8,289 bases of DNA from Paludibacter sp. (GCA_031284665.1 JAITXR010000040.1:1-8289), one strand, 5' to 3'. Positions 1 through 6,948 are shown, counted from the first letter of the stretch. Made by a program: numbers and translations. The notes: generated from the letters alone by a model not told the origin.

Positions 1-1188
1 ACCATTCTTATGAATATGCAACTCGTTGAAGGACGTTCTAATTCATTCACAATCAACGTGTATGATGAACAAGGAAACCGTATTGATTGCGAGCCAAATC
101 AATTCAATATTTTGCAAGGCATTGGCAATCTTGACGGTATGCAAGTTTTGCCCTATCATATCTGTATTGTGAAACATTTTGCAGACGAAGAAAAGGACTT
201 AATAATGCCCATCAAAGGCTTGGAGAAGAACAACCGCTATCCCGCTACCGGCGTATCAAACGGACTGAAAACCCGAAACGCAATCCGTCCCGGAATGGCA
301 AGCGACAAAATCCGCATTCCTATTTATCAAGGTGATTACAATGCGGAAAAATCCAATCCGGAACTTAATAATCTTGTGAATGAAGTAATTATTACGGGCG
401 AAAATATGCCAGCGTTGTTGCCCGAAGGTAGTGATGTAAATATCACTATCAAAGTAGATAAATCGGGATTAATGAAATTTGAGGCGGAATTTCCATTTTT
501 GGAATACACTGAAGAACTTGAAATTCCAATCAAGGATATTGAAGCACCCGAAACAAGCGAATTAACGAAGAAAATAGCCAATGCCAAACGCACAGCCCAT
601 ACCGTCAATGCCAACGAAATTTCGGAACGGCTTGAAAATCTTGAAAATCAACTCGAAAACGAAAAAGGCAGCGCGGACGGCAAAATGAAAATCCTTGATG
701 GTTTGCGCAAAGAACTGTTGCTACTTGATACGTTGGAAAAACAACAAGAGTGGCCACAGATTGAGCAGGAATTAAAAGATGCTTATTTTGAATTGGAGAA
801 ATTGGTACAGATAATTAAAGCACGTGGCGATGATGGCGATTTAGATATGAGCTCAATAGAATCTGAATTGCAAAATATTAAGCAGAATGTAGAACACACC
901 CTAAAAGAAAAAAATCGTGGTGCAGCAAAAGAATTGATTTCAGAAATAGAAAGTTTAGATTACAATTTGCGTAACTCAGTAACAGGCGGTTCTCAAGATG
1001 TGCAAATGCTGCAAGTATTAAATCAGAACTTCAATCAATTTCATTGGAAAAATCCTACAAAAGCGCGTCAGTTAATCAATCAAGGATTACAACAAGTAGC
1101 GAATGGAAACAATAATATTCGCCCAATTTTGGTGGAAATTGTGCAGCTGGTACCGAGAGATGAATTACCAACAGATACATTAGGTTAA
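1..1188 (+). CDS. Hsp70/DnaK-like chaperone, C-terminal part (5' end outside window)
   Basis: The frame is open to the left edge (Thr-Ile-Leu precede the first Met at 10), so this is the 3' part of a longer gene. The nucleotide-binding domain would lie upstream. Counting from the Met at 10, residues about 40-175 resemble the Hsp70 substrate-binding beta-domain: a LEKNNRYPA stretch sits where Hsp70s have 'IPRNTTIP', 'IPIYQGDY' where they have 'V.QGE', and 'VDKSGLMKFEAE' corresponds to the hallmark 'IDANGILxVSA'. Residues about 185-320 are charged and helical (lid or coiled coil), followed by a Gly/Gln/Asn-rich stretch and a conserved-looking tail (WKNPTKARQLINQGL, then RPILVEIVQLVP). There is no EEVD or DnaK-like terminus. 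Known of the family: ATP-driven binding of unfolded protein. Inferred: a specialised chaperone working with the three genes behind it, the next starting 17 nt downstream. A separate gene starting at 10 is possible but unlikely, because the fold would be incomplete. Confidence 0.8.
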   Translation, partial: TILMNMQLVEGRSNSFTINVYDEQGNRIDCEPNQFNILQGIGNLDGMQVLPYHICIVKHFADEEKDLIMPIKGLEKNNRYPATGVSNGLKTRNAIRPGMASDKIRIPIYQGDYNAEKSNPELNNLVNEVIITGENMPALLPEGSDVNITIKVDKSGLMKFEAEFPFLEYTEELEIPIKDIEAPETSELTKKIANAKRTAHTVNANEISERLENLENQLENEKGSADGKMKILDGLRKELLLLDTLEKQQEWPQIEQELKDAYFELEKLVQIIKARGDDGDLDMSSIESELQNIKQNVEHTLKEKNRGAAKELISEIESLDYNLRNSVTGGSQDVQMLQVLNQNFNQFHWKNPTKARQLINQGLQQVANGNNNIRPILVEIVQLVPRDELPTDTLG

Positions 1189-1191
1189 AAG

Positions 1192-1198
1192 AAAGGAG
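1192..1198 (+). promoter_or_regulatory. Strong Shine-Dalgarno site before the membrane-anchored gene
   Basis: AAAGGAG ends 7 nt before the ATG at 1206. It fixes that start and is notable because the other plus-strand genes here (gapA, the helicase, the kinase-AAA gene) have no such site, as is usual in Bacteroidota. Confidence 0.7.
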
Positions 1199-1205
1199 AT
1201 ACAAT

Positions 1206-1931
1206 ATGCTAATATTTTTGATTATTACAGGAATTGTTATAGTAGCGATTTTCATTATTAAAACGATTAACGTTACAAAACAGAAACAGAATAAAAACGA
1301 ATTGCAAGATTTAGTTAACAAGGTGAACAAAGCAATTTTTCCGAATGGGAAAAGTGATATTGAAGCGGGAACAAAAGAATTGCTTCGTATTCTAAACAAC
1401 AAAGTTGACAAAGAAACGGCGCAAACAATCTTTTTGAAATCATCAAGCATCTGTTATACAACAAGTTTGAATAATGAATTCAGCAAAGAACGTTTGGAAC
1501 AACATCTTTCACACTATGCTTTGCATTATTTTGACGATAAATCATTAAACGATTTTTATGCCTATTTACTTTCAAAAAATGACAGAGCAAATATATTGGA
1601 TAAACTAACAGAATTTTCAAAGTTAACGAATCCCGATGGAACAGACCAAGAGGAAATGCCCGAAGGATATGGCGAATTTGGAATAGAAATTACCAATCCA
1701 ATTCCCGTACGTTCAATTCCTGACAGTTATTTTTATTTGCGAAAATTAAAAACAACGAACGGCGAATCTATTACATTCGATAGAATTGGCTCAAGGCGAG
1801 CACCAAACATTGCGAATGTCATTGACGCATACCGAATATCTGTAAATGGCAAGCAAATAGCAACAATCTACATTTGTCCGTACAACAAGGCAACTTCAAA
1901 GAAAGCACCCAAAGGGTTCAAATTAGCGTAA
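1206..1931 (+). CDS. Membrane-anchored protein of unknown function
   Basis: I do not recognise a named family. The 241-residue protein begins with a hydrophobic helix (residues 1-19, LIFLIITGIVIVAIFII) followed at once by a Lys-rich stretch (K19 to K30). By the positive-inside rule this suggests a signal anchor with the rest in the cytoplasm. Residues about 30-145 are mainly helical and charged. Residues about 153-241 look like a separate compact beta-rich domain, with GYGEFGIEITNPIPV, an 'SYFYLRKL' strand, 'FDRIGS' and a 'IATIYICPYNKATSKKAPKGF' end that has the look of a conserved module. There are no recognisable catalytic motifs. The start is set by the SD site 7 nt upstream. It lies 17 nt behind the Hsp70-like gene and 5 nt before the next gene, so it is probably co-transcribed. 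Inferred role: membrane tether or adaptor for the chaperone and kinase-AAA proteins of the cluster. Confidence 0.8.
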   Translation: MLIFLIITGIVIVAIFIIKTINVTKQKQNKNELQDLVNKVNKAIFPNGKSDIEAGTKELLRILNNKVDKETAQTIFLKSSSICYTTSLNNEFSKERLEQHLSHYALHYFDDKSLNDFYAYLLSKNDRANILDKLTEFSKLTNPDGTDQEEMPEGYGEFGIEITNPIPVRSIPDSYFYLRKLKTTNGESITFDRIGSRRAPNIANVIDAYRISVNGKQIATIYICPYNKATSKKAPKGFKLA

Positions 1932-1936
1932 ACGGT

Positions 1937-2236
1937 ATGAACAAAATTATCAAAATAATGCTCTCAATCCTCCTCTTTCTTTGCCTGCTTGATATGCCGT
2001 ATGGCTTTTATCAGCTCGTGCGCTTTGTTGCACTGGTTTGTTTTGCAGTTTTGGCGTATTGGGCATACAAAGAAGAGAATAACGCTGAAATGATTGTGTG
2101 TATTATACTCGCAATTTTATTTCAACCTTTTGCAAAAATTGCTTTGGGCAGAATGATGTGGAATATTGTAGATGTTGTTATTGGTTTTGCATTGCTTGTT
2201 TCACTTTTTAATCCAATCAAAAGTAAAAAATTATGA
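1937..2236 (+). CDS. Small polytopic membrane protein, DUF6804-like
   Basis: A 99-residue protein, mostly hydrophobic, with three to four likely membrane helices (about 4-18, 26-45, 51-66 and 75-92) and a basic C-terminus (KSKKL). The signature 'DMPYGFYQLVRF' near residues 19-30 and 'LFQPFAKIALGRMMWNIVDVV' near 61-81 (FQPF, K, ALGR, WNIVD) match my memory of DUF6804, a small membrane family with no known function; I could not verify this by search. The frame stays open upstream to a TTG at 1874 inside the previous gene, but the ATG at 1937 is better: it removes a 58-nt overlap, starts directly at the first hydrophobic helix and leaves a 5-nt gap. Its stop overlaps the next start as ATGA, implying translational coupling to the kinase-AAA gene. 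Confidence 0.8.
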   Translation: MNKIIKIMLSILLFLCLLDMPYGFYQLVRFVALVCFAVLAYWAYKEENNAEMIVCIILAILFQPFAKIALGRMMWNIVDVVIGFALLVSLFNPIKSKKL

Positions 2237-4014
2237 CAAAAGGAACATTACAAAAAAACACGCTTATTGACGGCAAGTATAGTGTTATGCTTTTTATCAA
2301 AAAAGGGCATAACGCCGAAACTTACCGCGTAAAAGGCATAGACGGCAAGCTTTACTTTCTGAAATTGTTTAATGTGGCGCAAGTGCATTATTCGTCTTTT
2401 GACACGAATAATAATTTGCTCGAAATTGAATTTTTGAAAAAAATAAAGCACGCAAATATAGTGTCGTATCAAGACAGCGGAGAAGTGTTGGTGGAAGGCA
2501 AAAAGTATGTTTATTTGGTGTTGGATTTTATTGCGGGCGAAACATTGACGGAAAAGTTTGCCAGAGAGTCGTTTTCTACAATATACGATATAAAGCAAAT
2601 TGTCAATGGTGTGCTCAACGGACTTGCCTATTTGCACACTTTGCCTACGCCGATTATTCACAACGAGATTACCCCACAAAATATAATGTTGGATTTGTCG
2701 GGTAATATTCTCAAATCTAAAATTATTGATTTTGGTTATGCGCGGTCGTTTCTTCAGTCGTCAAAATCGTTCAATAAAAGCGATTTGAATTTACACTATA
2801 CAGCCACGGAATGTATTACGGCAGGCGTTTTCTCTCCACAATCCGATTTATTTTCGGTTGGTGCGGTAATGTATCAGATGGTTTTTGGTATTCCGCCGTG
2901 GCACAAAGACATTTCGTCCTATTTAGCAGAACGCACAAAAGCCGAAGAACTTATTTTAGAGGCTCGTCAAAAACCGCTTGCCTTTCCAAACCTATCGGGC
3001 GAAATTGTTGATTTTGATGAATCTATTTTGAATATTTTACAAAAGGCATTACACCACGATACAGAAAAACGTTTTCAATCGGCAACAGAATTTGTGCAAG
3101 CATTAAATGGAGAAATAGACGTTGAGGAAACAGAAACAAAAGAAGATAAAAACAAACAAACAACAAAGTCGTTTGCTACGCAAAACACCAAAGGGAAAGG
3201 TTTTGCTGCTATTGCAGGAATGAAAGAACTGAAAGAGCGGTTACAAAACGATGTGATTAATGTAATTGATAATCCTGAAGAGTATAAATTGCATAATTTA
3301 GGACTCCCCAACGGAATGTTATTATATGGTCCTCCGGGCTGTGGCAAAACCTTTTTTGCTGAACGTTTTGCCGAAGAAGCGGGTTATAATTTTATCAAAG
3401 TCATTGCTTCCGACCTTGCAAGTATTTATATTCACGGTACGCAAGAGAAAATCGGCAGTCTTTTCAAAGAGGCACGCGAAAAAGCACCAACAATCCTTTA
3501 TTTTGACGAGTTAGAGGCAATGATACCTGACCGCGAAAGCGTTAATAATCAAAGTCAAAGCGGCGAAGTAAACGAGTTTTTATCGCAATTGGATAATATT
3601 GGAAATTCGGGCGTTTTTGTGATTGGCTCAACAAATAAACCGCAACTTATTGACAAGGCAACGCTTCGTGCAGGACGGCTGGAAAAATGGTTTTACATTC
3701 CGCCTCCTGATTTTGAGGCACGGCGAGCAATGTTTGAGTTGTATCTCAAAAACCGCCCTATTGATTTCGGAATAGACTACGAACGTTTGGCAACACTTAC
3801 CGAGAATTATGTATCAAGCGATATAAAATTGCTTGTTGATGAGGCTTCACGCAAGGTTATTCGCGAAAAAACGCAACGTGTTTCAATGGAAACTTTGGAA
3901 TTTATAATAAAAAATCAAAAGCCAACTATTACAATAGATGTAATAAAGCAGTACGAAAAGATAAAAAAGGAAATGGAAGGTGGCAGAGAAGAACGCCGTC
4001 GTGTGGGATTTTAA
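2233..4014 (+). CDS. Ser/Thr-kinase-like domain fused to a classical AAA ATPase
   Basis: A 593-residue two-domain protein. Residues about 12-291 form a eukaryotic-type kinase fold: a degenerate glycine loop (KKGHNAETYRV, 23-33), the beta-3 lysine K44, helix-C glutamate E64, catalytic loop H143-N144-E145 to N150 in place of HRDxKxxN, an intact D166-F167-G168, 'YTATE' in the APE position, and 'DLFSVGAVMYQM' in subdomain IX. A charged linker (about 293-325) leads to a classical AAA module (about 326-560): Walker A GPPGCGKT (366-373), Walker B ILYFDE (D425, E426), sensor 1 near T467-N468, arginine in the 'LRAGR' loop (R482), and 'SSDIKLLVDEAS' typical of the FtsH/Vps4/Cdc48 lid. The C-terminus is strongly basic. 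AAA residues look complete, so ATP-driven remodelling is likely. Kinase activity is doubtful because the catalytic Asp is Glu, so this half may be a pseudokinase that binds ATP or substrate. Start ATG overlaps the previous stop. Last gene of its cluster. Confidence 0.92.
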   Translation: MTKGTLQKNTLIDGKYSVMLFIKKGHNAETYRVKGIDGKLYFLKLFNVAQVHYSSFDTNNNLLEIEFLKKIKHANIVSYQDSGEVLVEGKKYVYLVLDFIAGETLTEKFARESFSTIYDIKQIVNGVLNGLAYLHTLPTPIIHNEITPQNIMLDLSGNILKSKIIDFGYARSFLQSSKSFNKSDLNLHYTATECITAGVFSPQSDLFSVGAVMYQMVFGIPPWHKDISSYLAERTKAEELILEARQKPLAFPNLSGEIVDFDESILNILQKALHHDTEKRFQSATEFVQALNGEIDVEETETKEDKNKQTTKSFATQNTKGKGFAAIAGMKELKERLQNDVINVIDNPEEYKLHNLGLPNGMLLYGPPGCGKTFFAERFAEEAGYNFIKVIASDLASIYIHGTQEKIGSLFKEAREKAPTILYFDELEAMIPDRESVNNQSQSGEVNEFLSQLDNIGNSGVFVIGSTNKPQLIDKATLRAGRLEKWFYIPPPDFEARRAMFELYLKNRPIDFGIDYERLATLTENYVSSDIKLLVDEASRKVIREKTQRVSMETLEFIIKNQKPTITIDVIKQYEKIKKEMEGGREERRRVGF

Positions 4015-4037
4015 TTTAGAAATGCAGAAACAAAATA

Positions 4038-4056
4038 CCTAACGCTGTTAGGCGTT
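4038..4056. repeat. Two mutually exclusive small hairpins
   Basis: CCTAAC (4038-4043) can pair with GTTAGG (4047-4052) around a GCT loop. Alternatively AACGC (4041-4045) can pair with GCGTT (4052-4056). The two share bases, so only one can form at a time. It lies 24 nt past the stop of the kinase-AAA gene, probably in its 3' untranslated region. No U-tract follows. Confidence 0.5.
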
Positions 4057-4105
4057 GCCTGTGAATAACCCCCAAATTTATTTGGGGGAAAAAGCAAACG
4101 CTTAA
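4048..4105. repeat. Compound palindrome with C5/G5 inner hairpin
   Basis: The inner arms CCCCCAAA (4069-4076) and TTTGGGGG (4081-4088) form a perfect 8-bp stem around TTTA. Outer arms TTAGGCGTTGC (4048-4058) and GCAAACGCTTAA (4094-4105) pair with one mismatch and one bulge, making a two-level structure. On the + strand it is followed by A residues, not T, so it is not a classical intrinsic terminator; it may be a 3'-end stabiliser or a repeated extragenic palindrome. No gene reads leftward into it. Confidence 0.5.
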
Positions 4106-4192
4106 ACTACTAAGGGAACTTCAAAAAAATAAGGGTTAAAAAAACACTTGTATCCATAATATACAACAATAATAAAATTAGTAAAATTTCAC

Positions 4193-4223
4193 ATTGTTAT
4201 TCGATAGAATTTTATTACCTTTG
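4193..4223 (+). promoter_or_regulatory. gapA promoter, Bacteroidota type
   Basis: ATTG (4193-4196), a 19-nt spacer and TACCTTTG (4216-4223) match the -33/-7 pattern of the primary sigma factor of this phylum. Transcription should start near 4230, giving a leader of roughly 90 nt that is A-rich and lacks a Shine-Dalgarno sequence. Confidence 0.8.
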
Positions 4224-4316
4224 CAGGCGAAAAGCAGTAGATACCTTTTTAAAAAAAACGATTGGTTAAATCTCTGAAAATCAATAAAATAACAATATCT
4301 AAAAAATTTTATCTAA

Positions 4317-5321
<1,005 letters not shown>

Positions 5322-5343
5322 ATTTTGTTTCATAATAAGTGAG

Positions 5344-5377
5344 GTCGTCTCGAAGTGAATTCGGGACGACTTTTTTT
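5344..5377 (+). terminator. Intrinsic terminator of gapA
   Basis: GTCGTCTCGAA (5344-5354) pairs with TTCGGGACGAC (5360-5370) over 11 bp with a single G-U pair, around a 5-nt GTGAA loop, and is followed directly by seven T residues. It starts 22 nt after the gapA stop. Confidence 0.93.
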
Positions 5378-5458
5378 GTTTAAAATCAATATTCTCACTT
5401 TGTAAATTGCTAAAAAACAAACAGATAAAAATATCTTTCAAAAAAAACGATTATTCAT

Positions 5459-5489
5459 TTTCTATTGTTAATTATTTTTTGTACTTTTG
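5459..5489 (+). promoter_or_regulatory. Promoter of tRNA-Pro
   Basis: TACTTTTG (5482-5489) is a perfect -7 element. At the standard 19-nt distance the -33 position reads TTTC (5459-5462), one base off TTTG. It ends 21 nt before the mature tRNA 5' end, leaving a short leader. Confidence 0.65.
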
Positions 5490-5510
5490 CACACCGAAAA
5501 AAACGGCGAG

Positions 5511-5587
<77 letters not shown>

Positions 5588-5592
5588 AGAAG

Positions 5593-5637
5593 AAAGTCCT
5601 TAAAATCAGCAAATTAGCAGATTTTAAGGACTTTTTT
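5593..5637. terminator. Bidirectional terminator between tRNA-Pro and fic
   Basis: GTCCTTAAAATC (5596-5607) and GATTTTAAGGAC (5620-5631) form a perfect 12-bp stem, extended by AAA/TTT to 15 bp, around a 12-nt loop. Six T residues (5632-5637) follow on the + strand. Read leftward, the stem ends in TTTCTTCT, a weaker U-rich tail. It lies 8 nt past the tRNA and 23 nt past the fic stop on the other strand, so it can serve both. Confidence 0.88.
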
Positions 5638-5660
5638 AATGAAGATATAGTGCAAAAGAA

Positions 5661-6437
5661 TTAACCTTCGATTTCTGTTATCTCTTTTTTCAAAAATTTT
5701 TCGTATTGCTTAAACATAAAATTATAAAAAACGCTGTCGTTTTCGTTCTCTCGTGCCGTTTCTAAGGCGGTGATATATGCCCTTCTGTTTTCTTTGAAAA
5801 CGAAAAAAACAGGCAAATTGAAGTACGCAAGTATGTAATTCATCAGCAAACGCGAAGTTCTTCCGTTGCCGTCGGCAAATGGGTGTATGCTCACAAAACG
5901 AAAATGCAAACGGAATGCCAACTCGCATTTTTCGCGAAAAGTTTTTACTGTCTGCATTTCTTTTTGCGTTTCGGCAATCAATTTGTTTAGCAAATCAGGC
6001 ACTTTGGAGTGGCTGGGAAAAGAACGGCTGCCCGCTCGCACGTTCAACAGTCGCAAATCGCCTTTTGTGCTGTCGAAACTGCCTACTGCCACATTGTATT
6101 GCGCACCTGTGTTTTGCACTACCATTCCGCCTATTTTCTGTATAAATTGCAAATTGACAGGCTGTTTTTTTTCTGCATATTCCAACAAAAATTCGAGTGC
6201 TTTGTGGTGGTCTATTACCATCAAGTGGTGCGAAAAAGGTTTGTTTTTTGCTGTAAAATCATTTTCGAGCAAATCAAAAACTTGACTTTCGGTAAGCGTG
6301 CTGCCCTCAATAACAGTGGAATGATAGGTAATAGAATAATAGGTATATTTTTCCAAATCTACCTGCCCCGCCATTAGCCTTTTATATTCCTTTGTTAAAA
6401 GTTCCACGCGCTTGTATATGTCAATTTTCTGTGGCAT
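5661..6437 (-). CDS. Fic-domain AMP-transferase, class II (self-inhibited)
   Basis: 258 residues. The Fic motif is complete: HPFADGNGRTSR at 185-196, with catalytic H185, metal-binding D189 and the phosphate-binding Gly/Asn/Arg that follow. The N-terminal segment carries S40-TVI-E44-G45, matching the (S/T)xxxE(G/N) inhibitory motif whose Glu blocks productive ATP binding; its place before the Fic core makes this class II. The stretch around 115-145 corresponds to the beta-hairpin flap that docks the target. Known of the family: transfer of AMP from ATP to hydroxyl side chains of target proteins, held in check by the inhibitory helix. The target here cannot be told from sequence. It begins 23 nt after hicA in the same direction and has no separate promoter I can support, so it probably shares the hicBA transcript. 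No Shine-Dalgarno site is seen before its ATG. Confidence 0.93.
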   Translation of the reverse strand: MPQKIDIYKRVELLTKEYKRLMAGQVDLEKYTYYSITYHSTVIEGSTLTESQVFDLLENDFTAKNKPFSHHLMVIDHHKALEFLLEYAEKKQPVNLQFIQKIGGMVVQNTGAQYNVAVGSFDSTKGDLRLLNVRAGSRSFPSHSKVPDLLNKLIAETQKEMQTVKTFREKCELAFRLHFRFVSIHPFADGNGRTSRLLMNYILAYFNLPVFFVFKENRRAYITALETARENENDSVFYNFMFKQYEKFLKKEITEIEG

Positions 6438-6460
6438 AAATTATTTTTATAAAGTACAAT

Positions 6461-6655
6461 TTAATGTGATGTGATTTTTGGAATATCTAAATCTTTGCAA
6501 ATTTTGACTGCCAAAATATCGTTAATGTCAGGGTGTCGAGGCACAACAGATATATTGTTGTTTCGTTGATTAACAAAAACAGAGTGATTGCTGCCTTCTC
6601 TGCTTAAATAACAGCCATTTTCCGACAAATATTTTATAAATTTTGTTCGTTTCAT
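6461..6655 (-). CDS. hicA: HicA-type mRNA interferase toxin
   Basis: A 64-residue protein with the HicA double-stranded-RNA-binding-like fold. The N-terminus 'KFIKYLSENGCYLSREGSNHSVF' has the family pattern (helix, 'G', strand, then GSxH with the catalytic histidine, here H24). 'VVPRHPDINDILAVKICKDLDIP' (37-59) corresponds to the usual 'hP-[ED]-l..gtl..Ilkqagi' end. Known of the family: ribosome-independent cleavage of mRNA that slows growth until HicB neutralises it. The start overlaps the hicB stop by 4 nt (ATGA on the minus strand), coupling its translation to that of the antitoxin. The length is normal and nothing is missing, so the toxin looks intact. Confidence 0.9.
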   Translation of the reverse strand: MKRTKFIKYLSENGCYLSREGSNHSVFVNQRNNNISVVPRHPDINDILAVKICKDLDIPKITSH

Positions 6656-6876
6656 AAAATTGCTGCTACTTTCCTGAAAAATGGCTTTCTTGTACTTTTT
6701 CGCGACTGCTCAATCGCAAGCGATTTTTCAGTTGCTAATACTAACTGTATTGCTTCCGAAAGATTTGCCTTTACCTCTTCAATCGTACTGCCCTGTGTAT
6801 TAGCACCTTTTATTTCTGCGCAACTTGCAATATAGCAATCATCAGAAATTTTTTCAATAATAGCGGTATATTCCAT
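6652..6876 (-). CDS. hicB: HicB-type antitoxin
   Basis: 74 residues with the partial RNase H-like fold of HicB: strand 'YTAIIEKISDDCYIASCAEIKG' (3-24), then 'TQGSTIEEVKANLSEAIQLVL' (27-47), matching the family pattern TQGxTxEEAxxNxxEAI. After about residue 50 only a short basic tail remains (RKSTRKPFFRKVAAIL). No helix-turn-helix or ribbon-helix-helix is seen, unlike longer HicB proteins that bind their own operator. Start choice: an upstream in-frame ATG at 6912 would add 12 residues, but it lies at or before the predicted transcription start, whereas the ATG at 6876 has a strong Shine-Dalgarno site 6 nt away and gives the canonical N-terminus. The order antitoxin before toxin is the less common hicBA arrangement. 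Role: binds and blocks HicA. Confidence 0.88.
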   Translation of the reverse strand: MEYTAIIEKISDDCYIASCAEIKGANTQGSTIEEVKANLSEAIQLVLATEKSLAIEQSRKSTRKPFFRKVAAIL

Positions 6877-6882
6877 AATTTT

Positions 6883-6890
6883 CCTCCTTT
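6883..6890 (-). promoter_or_regulatory. Strong Shine-Dalgarno site of hicB
   Basis: Read leftward, AAAGGAGG lies 6 nt before the ATG at 6876. It decides the hicB start and is unusually strong for this phylum. Confidence 0.8.
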
Positions 6891-6893
6891 TTC

Positions 6894-6948
6894 TGTTTTG
6901 TTTATAAATCAATGCAAAAGTAATAAATATCTTGCATAAAACAAAACA
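6894..6948. repeat. Nested inverted repeats around the hicBA promoter (possible operator)
   Basis: Outer arms TGTTTTGTTT (6894-6903) and AAACAAAACA (6939-6948) are perfect 10-bp complements, extended by AT/AT with one extra base. Inner arms ATGCAA (6912-6917) and TTGCAT (6932-6937) are perfect 6-bp complements. Together they enclose the -7 box and cover the -33 box on one side and the likely transcript start on the other. This fits a binding site for a repressor, or looping. The outer arms are low in complexity, so chance is not excluded. Confidence 0.45.
6915..6945 (-). promoter_or_regulatory. Promoter of the hicB-hicA-fic cluster
   Basis: Read on the minus strand: TTTG (6945-6942), a spacer of exactly 19 nt, and TACTTTTG (6922-6915). 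This is a full match to the Bacteroidota consensus. Transcription should begin near 6908-6910, about 32 nt before the hicB ATG. Confidence 0.85.

Noticed and set aside
1874..1936. TTG start at 1874 for the small membrane protein.
   Set aside because: It would overlap the preceding gene by 58 nt and add 21 polar residues; the ATG at 1937 begins right at the first hydrophobic helix.
2233..4014. The kinase as part of a TerY-P type (vWA, PP2C, kinase) triad.
   Set aside because: No vWA or PP2C gene is in view and the kinase is fused to an AAA ATPase, so that label would be unsupported.
4037..4053. ACCTAAC and GTTAGGC resemble the two ends of an integron attC site.
   Set aside because: They are only 3 nt apart, with no long imperfect stem between them as attC needs, and no integrase or cassette array is in the window.
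4069..4088. C5/G5 hairpin as intrinsic terminator of the kinase-AAA gene.
   Set aside because: It is followed by A residues on the + strand. The T-rich side would matter only for leftward transcription, and no gene reads that way here.
5866..6377. Several open frames of 88-139 codons on the + strand.
   Set aside because: They lie wholly inside the fic gene on the opposite strand, have no ribosome-binding site or recognisable domain, and fic is certain from its motifs. The same holds for antisense frames in the kinase-AAA, gapA and helicase genes.
6877..6912. ATG at 6912 as hicB start.
   Set aside because: It lies at or upstream of the transcript start predicted from the promoter at 6915-6945, while the ATG at 6876 has a strong ribosome-binding site.
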